A program made the translations under genes and the position numbers. Below the pieces are notes generated by a model that ran no database searches, had not been told where the DNA came from, and saw nothing but the letters and a program-made list of their open reading frames with translations. Positions 31,846 to 41,144 of a stretch of DNA of 64,000 nt are shown piece after piece (positions within the stretch are counted from its first letter, which is position 1; every line of letters starts with the position of its first letter). Source of the DNA: Streptomyces sp. DHE7-1 (GTDB lineage: Bacteria; Actinomycetota; Actinomycetes; Streptomycetales; Streptomycetaceae); contig JACJDG010000003.1 in assembly GCA_016432725.1 (NCBI GenBank), positions 1 to 64,000 of the forward strand, in the 5' to 3' direction.

Positions 31846-33173
31846 CTACGCCCGGTGCGAAGCGGCGAGGCGCTCGGCCAGAAAAACGCGCTCGGCGTCG
31901 TTCCCGGTCAGCTCCAGCGCCTGGTGGTAGGCGAGCGAAGCCTCCTGCGGGCGGCCGAGGCGATGCAGCAGGTCCGCCTTGATCGCCGGCAGGTACGGGT
32001 ATCGGGCGAGTCGGTCGTCCTTCTCCAACTCCGTTATGTCTTCCAGCGCTTGTGCGGGACCGGAGACCATCGAGACCGCCACCGCACGGTTCAGCGCCAC
32101 CACCGGTGAGGGCCACACCGACAACAGCTCGTCGTAGAGGGTGACGATCTGGGGCCAGTCCGTCCGGTCGTAGGACGGCGCCTTGGCGTAGAGCGAGGCG
32201 ATCGCCGCCTGCAGGACGTAGCGATTCGGTCGTCCGCCGCGCAGCGCGTCCACGATCAGGTCGTGCGCCTCGGCCATCGCCGCACGGTCCCACAGCGATC
32301 GGTCCTGGTCCTCCAGGCGCAGCAGGCGACCGTCGGCGTCGGCCCGGGTGGCGCGCCGGGCGTCGGTGACCAGCAGCAGGGCGAGCAGCCCCGCGCCTCC
32401 GGCTCGTCGGGCATCAGCTCCCGCAGCATCCGGGCGAGCCGAAGCGATTGATCCACCAGGTCGTTGCGTACCAGGGCAGGGCCGGACGGTGCGGTGTGCC
32501 CGGTGGTGAACAGCAGATGGATCACGCCGAGCACCGCGCGCAGCCGGTCCGGGAGTTCGGCCGCTTGCGGCAGCCGAAAGGGGATCCGCGCGGAGACGAT
32601 CTTCTTCTTCGCCCGGGTCATCCGGGCGGCCATCGTCGGCTCCGACACCAGCAGCGTCCGGGCGATGTCGGCGGTCCTCACCCCGCACACCAGCCGCAGG
32701 GTGAGTGCCAGTTGCGCCTGTTGCGCCAACGCCGGATGGCAGCACATGAAGATCAGTCGCAGTCGCTCGTCCGGTACTACGTCCTCCGGCTCGACGGCGG
32801 CCGGTTCGTCGGCGGCCGGCTCGACGGCGGCCGGTTCGTCGGCGGTCGCCTCGTCGGTGGTCGCCTCGTCCTGTGTCTCCTCGTCCTGTGTCTCCTCGGG
32901 CTCTGCCAGCAGCGGGAGTTTCGAGCGGATCGTCTGCTCGCGCCGCAGCGCGTCCATGGCGCGGCGCTTGGCCGTGGTGGTGAGCCATGCCTCCGGGGTG
33001 TTTGGGATCCCGTCGCGGGGCCAGCTCGCAAGGGCCGTGGCATACGCCTCCTGCACGCATTCCTCGGCCAGATCCAGGTCGCGCGCGACGCGCGCCGTCG
33101 CGGCGAGCACCAGGGCCCATCCACGGCGGTGCGCGTCCGCGACCGCCGTCTCGACGTCTGCCGGGGAGGTCAT
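31846..33173 (-). CDS. ECF42-type RNA polymerase sigma factor (DUF6596), one frameshift
   Basis: The N-terminal part has sigma regions 2 and 4: DLDLAEECVQEAYATALASW, then PEAWLTTTAKRRAMDALRRE, and VRTADIARTLLVSEPTMAAR. The long C-terminal extension contains PSYDRTDWPQIVTLYDELLS and VVALNRAVAVSMVSGPAQAL, the TPR-like ECF42 extension. One break near 32397 joins the two frames. Between regions 2 and 4 is an acidic linker made of repeated EETQDE, ATADEPAAVEP and AADEPAAVEP units (about 33 extra residues) that is not usual. Its start overlaps the stop of the YCII gene, the standard ECF42 partner. Confidence 0.8.
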
Positions 33174-33532
33174 GCCGTGGCGGGCCGGGTGGCGATGAAG
33201 CCGCCCTCGACGGGCCGGACCTCGACCCCGCCGCCCTGTTGGGTGGCGGGATTGGCGCGAGCGATCCGCAAAGCGGCGTCCAGGTCGGGCGCCTCGATGA
33301 CGGCGAAGCCGGCGATGACCTCCTTGGCCTCGATGAACGGGCCGTCCGTCACCACGTCGCCGCGGATCGAGGTCGCCGTGTCGGCGGCGGGCTGCAGCGC
33401 GAATGCCGCGACCAGGGCGCCGGAGTCCACCATGTCCTGGAAGTGGCGGTCGTGGGCCTCCCGTGCACCGGGGAGGACCTCGGTCTCGTCGGCGTGTGCC
33501 GTCGCGTAGATGAGGATCGCGTACTGAGCCAT
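33170..33532 (-). CDS. YCII/DGPF-domain protein, partner of the ECF42 sigma factor
   Basis: The 120-residue frame is intact from ATG 33532. It reads MAQYAILIYATAHADETEVL, has the histidine of the YCII fold (GAREAHDRHFQDMV) and the family signature VTDGPFIEAKEVIAGFAVIE. The stop overlaps the sigma factor start (ATGA). DGPF proteins are the conserved neighbours and likely targets of ECF42 sigma factors; their chemistry is not settled. Confidence 0.85.
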   Translation of the reverse strand: MAQYAILIYATAHADETEVLPGAREAHDRHFQDMVDSGALVAAFALQPAADTATSIRGDVVTDGPFIEAKEVIAGFAVIEAPDLDAALRIARANPATQQGGGVEVRPVEGGFIATRPATA

Positions 33533-34038
33533 GGCGGCCGTCCTTCCAGGTACGTGTTGTTGCCTGACACTCTTACGTCGATCGGCCGGCCCGGTTTCGA
33601 CAGCCCTCCGCGGAATTTCTTCGGCCGGCGCGCCGCGATGCGGCGATCGCCCCAGGCGGCCAGGCGGCCAGGCGGCCAGGCGGCCAGGCGGACGCGGGTG
33701 TCCGGCAAGTGGAGCTGCACGCCGGTCCGTTGCCGATCTTGTCGACCGGTCCTGCGTCGCCGCTCGCGGAGCCGGTCTCACGAGACGGCCGAGCGGGGGC
33801 AGAGGCTTGTGGATCGGGCCGCGTGCCCTCGACTCCGGGCCCCGCCGTTCGAAGAGGCGGCGTTCGGCCGGTTGCCGGCGGGCGCACATATCAGTGGACG
33901 CTGCGCCACGGTCTTGGCCGGAGCCAGAGCGTGGTGGACAGCGGCCGGGCATGCCGCGAGACCCTCCTGCTGTACTCGCAGCCCGCCGGCACGGGTACGC
34001 ACGGGGCGTCGTCATTTCCCCGCGACGGCCGGCTGGGG
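33533..34038. other. Intergenic region containing an 8-bp tandem repeat
   Basis: No gene is supported. The unit AGGCGGCC is repeated about five times at 33651-33700. The rest is GC-rich with no natural frame. Confidence 0.4.
33651..33700. repeat. Tandem repeat of AGGCGGCC
   Basis: About five and a half uninterrupted copies of the 8-bp unit lie 120 bases upstream of the YCII-sigma operon. Copy number may vary between strains. Confidence 0.75.
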
Positions 34039-34755
34039 TCACCGCGTGGTGAAGGCGCCGCCGTTGACGTGGAGGGTCTGGCCGGTGATGTGACGGGCTC
34101 CTGGGGAGGCGAGGAAGTAGGCCGTCTGGGCGATGTCGTCGACCGTGCCGGGTCGCTTGTTGTGGGTCTCCTCCACCAGGGCGCGGTGGCGTTCGTCGCT
34201 GAGCTGGCCGTGGAAGAAGTTGGTCTCGGCGATGTAGCCCGCGGAGATGACGTTGCAGGTGACACGCTGGGGAGCGAGTTCGGCGGACAGTGAGGCGTTC
34301 CATGCGGCCAGGGCGGCTTTGGCCGCTCCGTAGGACCCGCCTCGGCGTTCGGCACCGATCGAGCCGATGCTGATGACGGAGCTGCCGCTGGTGAGTTTGT
34401 CCTGGACCGAGGTCGTGGTCAGCACCGCGGTGAGGAGGTTCTGCGCGAGGTTGGCGTGCCACTGGGCGAGCAGCACCTCCAGTGCCGGTGCTTCGCCGGA
34501 GGCCGTCCGAGGCAGGCCGCCGGCGGCGTTGACGAGCACGTCCAGCTCGTCGAGCCGGGCGGCGCACGCCTCGGCCTGCCCGGGGTCGGACGCGTCGCAG
34601 ACGACGCCGTGCACGCCCAGTTCCTTGGCGGTCTGTTCGACGGTGTCGGGGGTGCGGCCGGTGATGAAGACCTCTGCCCGGTCGGCGGCGAACCTTTGGG
34701 CGATGGCACGGCCGATGCCGCTGGTGCCTCCGGTGATGAGCACGGTGCGGGTCAC
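34039..34755 (-). CDS. SDR-family oxidoreductase
   Basis: The 238-residue frame is intact from ATG 34755. The NAD(P)-binding motif is LITGGTSGIGRAIAQRF, the next marker is VLVNAAGG, the catalytic Ser is in SVISIGSIGAERRG and the Tyr/Lys pair in SYGAAKAALAAW. It ends in a common SDR tail (GARHITGQTLHVNGGAFTTR). R at the end of strand 2 (ITGRTPDT) favours NADPH. The gene is divergent from a MarR regulator, which probably represses it. The substrate is unknown. Confidence 0.85.
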   Translation of the reverse strand: MTRTVLITGGTSGIGRAIAQRFAADRAEVFITGRTPDTVEQTAKELGVHGVVCDASDPGQAEACAARLDELDVLVNAAGGLPRTASGEAPALEVLLAQWHANLAQNLLTAVLTTTSVQDKLTSGSSVISIGSIGAERRGGSYGAAKAALAAWNASLSAELAPQRVTCNVISAGYIAETNFFHGQLSDERHRALVEETHNKRPGTVDDIAQTAYFLASPGARHITGQTLHVNGGAFTTR

Positions 34756-34777
34756 GGATCCTCCTGCTCACTGCTAC

Positions 34778-34791
34778 GTTTAGATCTAAAC
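34778..34791. promoter_or_regulatory. MarR-type palindrome GTTTAGATCTAAAC
   Basis: This perfect 14-bp palindrome lies between the SDR start (34755) and the MarR start (34820). Its size and position suit the operator of the adjacent MarR protein. Confidence 0.65.
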
Positions 34792-34819
34792 ATAGCTGAC
34801 GACGACAGGGGATCGCACC

Positions 34820-35368
34820 GTGTCCGACGCCGCCACCACATCGGGGGACCCCGCGCCCGTCCACTCCTGCGCCGCCGAGATCGCCGCGGCCTGGCGGCGG
34901 GAGAGACCGGGCACCCCGACCGAATCGATCGAGATCGTCACCCCCGTCTGGCAGCTGGCCAAGCTCTTCGCCGACGACCGCAACCGCGCGCTGCGGGAGG
35001 CGGGCATCGACGCGGCCACCCTCGACCTGCTGTCCGTCATCCGCCGCTCCGGGCCGCCCTACACCCTCAGCACCCGCGAGATCGCCGCGAGGACGCTGGT
35101 GACCGCGGGCGCGATCTCCCAACGCGTCGCCCGAGCCGAACGCGACGGCCTCGTCCAGCGGGCACCGGGGACCACCGGCCGCCGAACCGTCCTGGTGAAC
35201 CTCACGGCCGAAGGCCACGCACTCATCGAACGGTCCGTCGACGCCGTACTCGGCCGGGAGGCCACACTCGTCAGCTGCCTGTCGGCACGTGAACGCACCG
35301 CGTTCACCGAACTGCTGGACAAACTGATGACCGACGTCCGCCGCCGCACGGCCCCCGAGGAACGCTGA
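34820..35368 (+). CDS. MarR-family regulator
   Basis: The GTG-started 182-residue frame is intact. The winged helix reads SIEIVTPVWQLAKLFADDRN, ATLDLLSVIRRSGPPYTLST, REIAARTLVTAGAISQRVAR (recognition helix) and LVQRAPGTTGRRTVLVNLTA (wing), with dimerising helices at both ends. It is divergent from the SDR gene with one palindrome between. A repressor of the SDR gene that responds to a small molecule is the usual arrangement for this pair. Confidence 0.85.
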   Translation: MSDAATTSGDPAPVHSCAAEIAAAWRRERPGTPTESIEIVTPVWQLAKLFADDRNRALREAGIDAATLDLLSVIRRSGPPYTLSTREIAARTLVTAGAISQRVARAERDGLVQRAPGTTGRRTVLVNLTAEGHALIERSVDAVLGREATLVSCLSARERTAFTELLDKLMTDVRRRTAPEER

Positions 35369-35424
35369 ACCGGCCCGCCCGACGTCCACCCCGCTCCCCG
35401 GTGCGCCCGCCCGGCGGCCGAACG

Positions 35425-35759
35425 GTGACCTCCCTCCCGGACCGGCTCGTCGGCCGCCTGCCGTCCGGCCGGACACCAGGCCGGCTTCTGCTGTGGATCG
35501 AGGCCCGCCGGCTCCTGCCCCAACCTGTCGGCGTGGAGGAGGCAACGCTGCTCATTTCGGAGTGGCTCGGCGAGCAGGGTGTGGGAGCCATGATCCGCAT
35601 CGACGCGGAACGTCTGCGAGAAGGGCGGCCCGCGTGGACCTTCGCCGCCGGCGGTGGCCCGTTGACCGGCGGCCTGAGAGCGACGGGGCCTCGGTCGCCG
35701 AGTGCATGGACACGGCCTTGCCGCGACTGCGCGAGGCCGGACCGACCGTCCCCTTCTGA
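35425..35759 (+). CDS. Small hypothetical protein (one frameshift)
   Basis: A GTG at 35425 starts MTSLPDRLVGRLPSGRTPGR. It continues with LLLWIEARRLLPQPVGVEEA, TLLISEWLGEQGVGAMIRID and REGRPAWTFAAGGGPL; after one break near 35685 it ends ASVAECMDTALPRLREAGPT. The residue mix is that of a soluble alpha/beta protein of about 111 residues. It follows the MarR gene by 56 bases in the same direction. No family was recognised. Confidence 0.45.
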
Positions 35760-35865
35760 GCGTGAACCACGTACCCCGGCCCCGAACCACGCCGGCGCTG
35801 AGCGCTCGTACCGGAACCCCGGTGACGCGGACGCGGACTCCACTCGCGGTGGCGCATCGCGGCGC

Positions 35866-35925
<60 letters not shown>

Positions 35926-36049
35926 CGTGCCGCGGTCGATGCCGGCGCCGTCGACCGCGCCGTTTCGTGCCCGTCAGCGGGCGCACGGGGCGGCCGGGCC
36001 GACGCGCCCCTCCTCTGAGACTCCTCAAGTCGCTTGGCCTGCGGCGGAC

Positions 36050-36406
36050 ATGACCGTCAGGCTGATGCGCATGACGGGATTCATGGGACTGGGCAAGAAG
36101 AACGACGTCGTGCTGACGGTACGGGACGCGGACGTGGTCGCGGCGGCCCTGCGACAGGCGCTGGAAGAAGCCTCACCCCAGGAGCGCCCGGGTCTGGAAC
36201 ATGCCGCCGCTCTCGTGGAGGCCACCGCCGCCGCGACCGACAGCCGACTGCGGGCCCGCTGGGTCCGCTCGCGGCTGGCCGCCGTCGGCTTCACCGGCGA
36301 CATCACCTCGGTCGCGGCGGTGAAGGCACTGCGCCAGGCGGAACCGGAACTGAGCCTGCTCGCGGCGGTGCGACTGCAGAAGGAGGCGGTGGCCCACCCG
36401 GAGTGA
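36050..36406 (+). CDS. Small hypothetical helical protein
   Basis: The 118-residue frame from ATG 36050 is intact. It reads MTVRLMRMTGFMGLGKKNDV, then VLTVRDADVVAAALRQALEE and AAALVEATAAATDSRLRARW, ending PELSLLAAVRLQKEAVAHPE. It is rich in Ala, Leu and Arg and is likely all-helical and cytosolic. No family was recognised. A GC hairpin overlaps its stop codon. Confidence 0.5.
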   Translation: MTVRLMRMTGFMGLGKKNDVVLTVRDADVVAAALRQALEEASPQERPGLEHAAALVEATAAATDSRLRARWVRSRLAAVGFTGDITSVAAVKALRQAEPELSLLAAVRLQKEAVAHPE

Positions 36407-36424
36407 ACCGGGGCCCCGCGGTTC
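36405..36424 (+). terminator. Hairpin at the end of the 36050 gene
   Basis: GAACCG and CGGTTC flank a GGGCCCC core right at the stop codon, suiting a rho-independent-type hairpin without a strong T tract. Confidence 0.4.
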
Positions 36425-36747
36425 GCCGACGGGGGCGCTGACGGCCGGTCCAGGAGCCGCCGGCAGCGGCAGGGCGCCTGGGTCCCGGGCTCTGCACACC
36501 GCTCTCGCCGCCGTCCTTCCTCACGAACACAGGGGGGCGGCGCCGGCCGCCCCGCTCGATGCCTCGGCCCGCCGGCCGTGGAACTTCGATGAGGGCCGGC
36601 ACCGTTCGTGCTCGCTGATGCCGGACACCGGTGTCAGCACGCCCGGGGCCGCGACGACTACCCGGGGGCTCCCGCCGTGCCGTGCGGCGCCCCTGCGCGC
36701 AGGGGCGGGGCTGCGCACAGGCCACGGCACCCGGCAGGATCCATGCC

Positions 36748-37319
36748 ATGGACTATCGACATGCCGTCGCGGCCGACGCCCCGGCGATGGCCGAGCTTCT
36801 CGCCGCCCATCACCATGACGCGCTCACCGAGCAGGAGCGTGCGCAGCAGGGCTTCGTGCAGGGCGGCTTCGACGCCGGCACCCTGCGCGCGATGGCCGAG
36901 GACGGGAGCCTGCTCGTCGCGGACGATGACGGGCACCTGGCCGGCCTGCTCGGGCTGGTCCCCCGGAGAACACACACGGTGCGCCCCCGCCGGTAAAGGC
37001 GCTGCTGGACGCGCAGGACTCACTCACCTGGCAGGGACGCCCGCTGCGTTCCACGTCCTTCCTGCTCTACGGACCCGTGGTGGTCGCCTCCGCCTACCGC
37101 GGGAAGGGAGTGGCGAGGGGACTGTTCACGGCGGCACTCCGGGCGGCCGCACCACGAGCCGAGGTGATGGTCGCCTTCATCGAACTGGCCAACACGGTGT
37201 CGTGGCACGTCCACGTGGACGGTTTCGGCATGGTCCCCCTGGGCGAGTTCACCCTGGGCGACCGTGCCTACGGCGTCGTCGGCGTATCCACCCGGCCGGC
37301 AGCAAGGGGCGGCGGCTGA
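36748..37319 (+). CDS. GNAT-family N-acetyltransferase (one frameshift)
   Basis: The ATG at 36748 starts MDYRHAVAADAPAMAELLAA. The acetyl-CoA-binding strand and loop read SFLLYGPVVVASAYRGKGVA then RGLFTAALRAAA, and a later strand with HVDGFGMVPLGEFTLGDRAY belongs to the C-terminal half. One break near 36970 separates the two. The product would be about 190 residues. The acceptor substrate cannot be told. It is preceded by about 320 bases without a supportable gene. Confidence 0.65.
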
Positions 37320-37500
37320 ACGATCCGACGGGCTGCGTCCGCCGCGTACACCTCGGCGGCGCGTCCGCATCCTGGAGCCGCCGGACGACGCCCGGCGGGC
37401 GGTCGTCGACGCAAATCCGGCCCTGGCCGATCCTCACAGGGGCTGGTCTGTTCGCCGTGTGGTGCGAAGGGGCTGCGCCGCTGGTACCGGGGGCGCCCGG

Positions 37501-37780
37501 TCAGCCGTCGAGCGCGGCGGACGGCGCGTTCCCGTCCTGGGCTTGCCGGGCGCGCTTGGCGAGCACCGTGGCCAGGTCCTTGACCGCGTCCTCGTCGATG
37601 CCGGGCTTGTCCTTGTCCGCGGAATCCGCCAGCGTCCCCAGCAGCGTCGTGCCGACCCGGGTCTGGGTCACGGCGCCGGGCTCGCCGTGGAAACCGGAGG
37701 AACCGAACAAGGCGTCGCGCTCGTCACCGATCGGGCCGATCCCGAACGTCCTGGCCCTCTGTCCCGCCTTCTTGCCGTAT
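37501..37780 (-). pseudogene. C-terminal fragment of an unknown protein cut by a TnpB element
   Basis: The minus strand reads AGQRARTFGIGPIGDERDAL, FGSSGFHGEPGAVTQTRVGT, TLLGTLADSADKDKPGIDED and AVKDLATVLAKRARQAQDGN before a stop at 37501. Composition is that of a real protein. The frame runs without a start straight into the right end of the TnpB element at about 37780. The missing 5' part is not found on the other side of the element near 39070, so the locus also lost DNA. The family is not recognised. Confidence 0.5.
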
Positions 37781-37930
37781 TGACGTCCTCTTTCCCCTGA
37801 AGGGGGAGATTCCCGCCTACCGCGCCGTTGAAGGCTGCGGTGTCGGGTGGGTTCCTGCTTCGCTGCGCGGTGCCGGGAGGGGTCCCGGTCTTACCTGCGC
37901 TCCACAGGCTGTCACGGCCAGTCCGGCCGC
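37780..37930 (-). ncRNA. Right end of TnpB element and probable omega RNA 3' part
   Basis: A CCCCT-GA-AGGGG hairpin at 37794-37805 and the sequence GAGGACGTCAA (minus strand) mark the right end of the element just after the tnpB stop. In IS200/IS605 and IS607 elements this region is the 3' end of the omega RNA, and the bases after it act as the guide. Here the guide would start at the truncated gene, near TACGGCAAGAAGGCGGGACA. Extent is estimated, not seen. Confidence 0.4.
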
Positions 37931-39034
37931 CTTGGCGACGTTGACCGCCGCGTTGATGTCCCGGTCCAGGACGGCCCCGCATGCCCTGCACGTCCACACG
38001 CGGACGTGCAGGGGCTTGGGGCCGTCCTTGACGCCGCACCGCGAGCACACCTGGGAGGTCGGCTCGAACCGGCCGATCTTCACGAGGGTGCGCCCGTACC
38101 GGGCGGCCTTGTACTCCAGCATGGTCACGAACGCCGACCATCCGGCGTCGTGGACGGACTTGGCCAGGCGCGTGCGGGCGAGTCCCTTCACCGCCAGGTC
38201 CTCCACGGCGACCGCTTGGTTCTCGCGGATCAGCTTCGTGGAGAGCCGGTGGTGGAACTCGCGGCGCGCGTCCGCGACCCGCGCGTGCGCGCGGGCGACC
38301 TTGACCCTGGCCTTGTCCCGGTTGCTGGAGCCCTTGACCTTGCGGGACAGGTCCCGCTGCACCTTCTTCAGGCGCTTCTCGGCCCGGCGCAGGAAGCGCG
38401 GACTGTCGACCTTCCGGCCGTCGGAGAGGACCGCGAAGTGCCCGAGCCCCAAGTCGATGCCGACTTCTGGTGTCGCCTTTGGCAGCACCTCGCACGGGCC
38501 GGTCTCCACCACGAAGGATGCGAAGTACCGGCCCGCCGAGTCCTTGACCACCGTCACCGTGGACGGCGTCGAGGGCAGCGTCCGCGACCACTTCATCTTG
38601 AGGTCGCCGATCTTCGGCAGGCGCAGCTTCTGCCCGGGAGTGATCGACCAGCGGGCGTTCGCGGTGAACCGCACGGCCTGCCGGGTGTCCTTGCGGGACT
38701 TGTACCGGGGCGCGCCCATGCCCGGGCGCTTGCCCTTCAGGGCGTCGAAGAAGTTCCGGTACGCCGTATCCAGGTCCCTCAAGGACTGCTGCAGGACGAC
38801 CGCCGACACCTCGCCGAGCCAAGTGCGTTCCGGGGTGTTCTTCGCCTGGGTGATGAGCTGCTTCGAAAGGTCCCCGGTCTTCGGGAACGGCAGCCCCTCG
38901 CTGCGGGCGGTCTCCCGAGCCCTGAGAGCGTCGTTGTAGACCACCCGCGCACACCCGAACGCCCTCGCCAACGCCATGCGCTGACCGGCACTCGGGTACA
39001 GACGGAAGCTGTACCGAAGCTGCACGCGGATCAT
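37817..39034 (-). CDS. tnpB: TnpB RNA-guided nuclease of a solo IS200/IS605-type element
   Basis: The 405-residue frame is intact. The N-terminus reads MIRVQLRYSFRLYPSAGQRM and ALARAFGCARVVYNDALRAR. The RuvC residues are present: D in VGIDLGLGHFA (about 194), E in VAVEDLAVKGLA (about 276) and D in LDRDINAAVNVAKAA (about 358). A zinc ribbon, VCSRCGVKDG with CRACG, lies between the last two. No Y1 or serine transposase gene accompanies it, so the element cannot move alone. TnpB proteins cut the empty donor site under guidance of the omega RNA. All active-site residues look functional. Confidence 0.85.
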   Translation of the reverse strand: MIRVQLRYSFRLYPSAGQRMALARAFGCARVVYNDALRARETARSEGLPFPKTGDLSKQLITQAKNTPERTWLGEVSAVVLQQSLRDLDTAYRNFFDALKGKRPGMGAPRYKSRKDTRQAVRFTANARWSITPGQKLRLPKIGDLKMKWSRTLPSTPSTVTVVKDSAGRYFASFVVETGPCEVLPKATPEVGIDLGLGHFAVLSDGRKVDSPRFLRRAEKRLKKVQRDLSRKVKGSSNRDKARVKVARAHARVADARREFHHRLSTKLIRENQAVAVEDLAVKGLARTRLAKSVHDAGWSAFVTMLEYKAARYGRTLVKIGRFEPTSQVCSRCGVKDGPKPLHVRVWTCRACGAVLDRDINAAVNVAKAAGLAVTACGAQVRPGPLPAPRSEAGTHPTPQPSTAR

Positions 39035-39117
39035 GTTACGCAGTTGGTTTATGGGTAGGCCGTTGACGTGTGCCTGGCGTGGTTCGGCGATGACCGGGCG
39101 GCGCGGTGGCGGGAGGC

Positions 39118-39507
39118 TCAGCTGCGCTCCTGCACGAGCTTGACCCGGTGCCCTTCGGGGTCGCGCAGCCAGGCGAATCGAAGGCGGCCGTCCGGGGAGT
39201 CGGCGGGAGTCGTCAGCGGCTCGCCTCCCGCGTCGAGTGCCGCCCGGTCCAGGCTGTCGACGTCGTCGCACCACAGCACGATCTCGGTGTTCTCCCCGGG
39301 CGTCGTGGCGATACCGAACAGCTCCTCACCCACACGGGCCGAGGTGAACCCGATCCGCACCCCGGCGGCCTCCACTTCGACCTGGTGCGGCTCGCCGTCG
39401 GGTGGAAAGCGGAAACGCTCCGGCATCCCGAGGCGGCGGTAGAACGCCGCGCAGCGTTCGACGTCGTCGCACCACAGGTTCACCTGGACAGCGCCGAACT
39501 TCGCCAT
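39118..39507 (-). CDS. VOC-family (glyoxalase/bleomycin-resistance-like) protein
   Basis: The 129-residue frame is intact from ATG 39507. It shows two beta-alpha-beta-beta-beta halves: MAKFGAVQVNLWCDDVERCA, FYRRLGMPERFRFPPDG, then NTEIVLWCDDVDSLDRAALD and FAWLRDPEGHRVKLVQERS. The final metal-ligand-type Glu region is changed to VKLVQ. It may bind a toxic small molecule or act as a metal enzyme. The TnpB element sits immediately downstream. Confidence 0.75.
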   Translation of the reverse strand: MAKFGAVQVNLWCDDVERCAAFYRRLGMPERFRFPPDGEPHQVEVEAAGVRIGFTSARVGEELFGIATTPGENTEIVLWCDDVDSLDRAALDAGGEPLTTPADSPDGRLRFAWLRDPEGHRVKLVQERS

Positions 39508-39743
39508 GCCCGCACGCTACTGCAGCGCCTGCACACTTCCCCCTCCCCCGACTCCCGGTCCCCTCTCCCCGCAGCCCTTCCGCCCAGTCCTCCGCGCACC
39601 GATCGGCCACACCCCGTGGAGCAGGCGCGTGAGAGCGTGCCGCTTCGCGAACGGCCTGGACGGCGGGGGCGACGTCAACGGGCCGCCGCCCGCGGTCAGG
39701 GCGCTGACCGCGGGCGGCTCGGATGTGGTGTGGACGCAGGACG

Positions 39744-40072
39744 TCAGTCGCAGTCCCAGTTGGAGCCGCGGTGGTGGTTGCCGTACCGGTACTGGCCCCA
39801 GTCCCAGCGGTCGTAGCGGCAGTGGTTGCGGTGATGCCAGCGGTCGAACCGGCCGTAGCGGTCGTAGCGGTCGTAGCGGTCGTCGTCGCAGCCCCGCCGC
39901 CAGTCGTCGAAGTGGCGGTAGCCGTAGGCGTGGTGGTTGCCCGGGTGGAACGAGGGCGCCACTGCCGTCGTGTGGACCGCCGCCGGGCCGCGGATGCCTC
40001 CATCGAGAGAGGCGCCATGACAGCGCCGGCCGCAAGAAGCGTGCCCGCTACTGCCTTAGCAATGGTCTTCAC
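39744..40072 (-). CDS. Secreted Asp/Arg/Tyr/His-rich repeat protein (frameshift)
   Basis: A GTG at 40072 follows AGGAGATCAG. The signal peptide is KTIAKAVAGTLLAAGAVMAP, cut near SMEASA. After a break near 39975 the mature part reads APSFHPGNHHAYGYRHFDDW, RRGCDDDRYDRYDRYGRFDR, WHHRNHCRYDRWDWGQYRYG and NHHRGSNWDCD. The (D/W)RYDRYGRF-type repeat and the high Tyr, His and Trp content are striking. It has three Cys. No family is recognised. A role in the cell wall or in metal or surface binding is only a guess. Confidence 0.5.
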
Positions 40073-40820
40073 CTGATCTCCTTTCAAACACCAGGGCTGG
40101 TTTAGCTCTGGTGCTGATCGTGACGCTACACAAATGCCCCGTCGTTCATTGCGGATTGAGTTTCCATCAAATTTGTCGGCATGGCGGCGCGATATCGAAA
40201 AACAGCAGCTCAGTGGCGCTTCCGTGCCCTTGGACGGGAATCCGCGACCTGTTCGGTGATGGCGTCCGACCAGGTGAACTCCCGCATCAGGCAGACTGGT
40301 TCGCAGGGGTGCGACAGGTTGGGGCCGATGGATTGATACACCGTCAGGAATTGCCTCGGTTTTATCGGAGTCGTGTGATGAGAAAACGTGCGGCCGGTCT
40401 GCGGTGAAATCGGTGAGGCGGGGTTCTGGTACTGCCCTGACTTTCGTGGAGTGGATTTCTCGCCGAGAGAGGGCGGCCGGCTGCCCGCAGAGGGAAGGAC
40501 ACGCCGGGCCTGGCGTGTCGCCGTCGCCGCCGCACGGCGGCCCACGCGGGAGGAGGGCCGCGCCGCAGGGCCGCCGGAAGGCCCTGCGGCGCGGCGCGGC
40601 GTGGCGTGGCGTGGCGTCGGGCACAGGGGGTGACCGTCCGGGTCCGGTCGGGGGCAGGAGGGGGTACGCCGGTGGCGGTGGCGCCCTGAGCCGCGCCCTC
40701 GCACGGCGGGCCCGGCGGGTGCCGGCCTCACGCCCGTACGCCGTCGGCCTGCAGGAGCGGTGACCACAACGCGCAGTGGAGGGCGGGCGGTTGAGGCGCC
40801 GGGGCGAGGAATGGAACAGG
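40073..40820. other. Long intergenic region, AT-richer near its left end
   Basis: No gene is supported. The part at 40095-40200 is noticeably richer in A/T than its surroundings and is the likely promoter region of the secreted protein at 39744-40072. The rest is GC-rich without natural frames. Confidence 0.35.
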
Positions 40821-40892
40821 CACACGCTTTTGAACGTATGTCGGATATAAGCGGTTTGCGTTGGCCGTTCCCCTTCCGCTACCGTCCACGCT

Positions 40893-40913
40893 CTCCGGAC
40901 GAATCGTCCGGAG
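40893..40913. promoter_or_regulatory. 9-3-9 inverted repeat upstream of peptide gene 1
   Basis: CTCCGGACG, AAT, CGTCCGGAG. A matching repeat with changed arms (CTCCGAACG, AAT, TGTTCGGAG) lies upstream of the second peptide gene. Both are preceded by a conserved block starting TTTGAACG(T/A)ATGTCG. It is 232 bases before the peptide start. Confidence 0.65.
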
Positions 40914-41144
40914 GCTCCGGACGGCGGGGTTGCGCATGGCCCTGCCGTCCGGAGTGACCGTTCCCGTACGGGATCCGTGCGACGCCATCGCGCCCGGCCT
41001 GCGGCTTCTGCAGTGGCCGGCAGACCTGTGGCCGGTGGCGCCGGCCGGGGGTGGAGTGCAGCCGGCGGCGGGCAGTTGGTCTGTCCGCCGCCGGCCCGGC
41101 TCCTGATTTCGCGTACATCCCTTCCTTCATTGAAAGGCTTCCTC

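Noticed and set aside
33170-35545. Open minus-strand frame of almost 800 codons
   Set aside because: Only its last 120 codons (YCII) are real; the rest overlaps the SDR and MarR genes in wrong frames with Arg/Pro-rich text.
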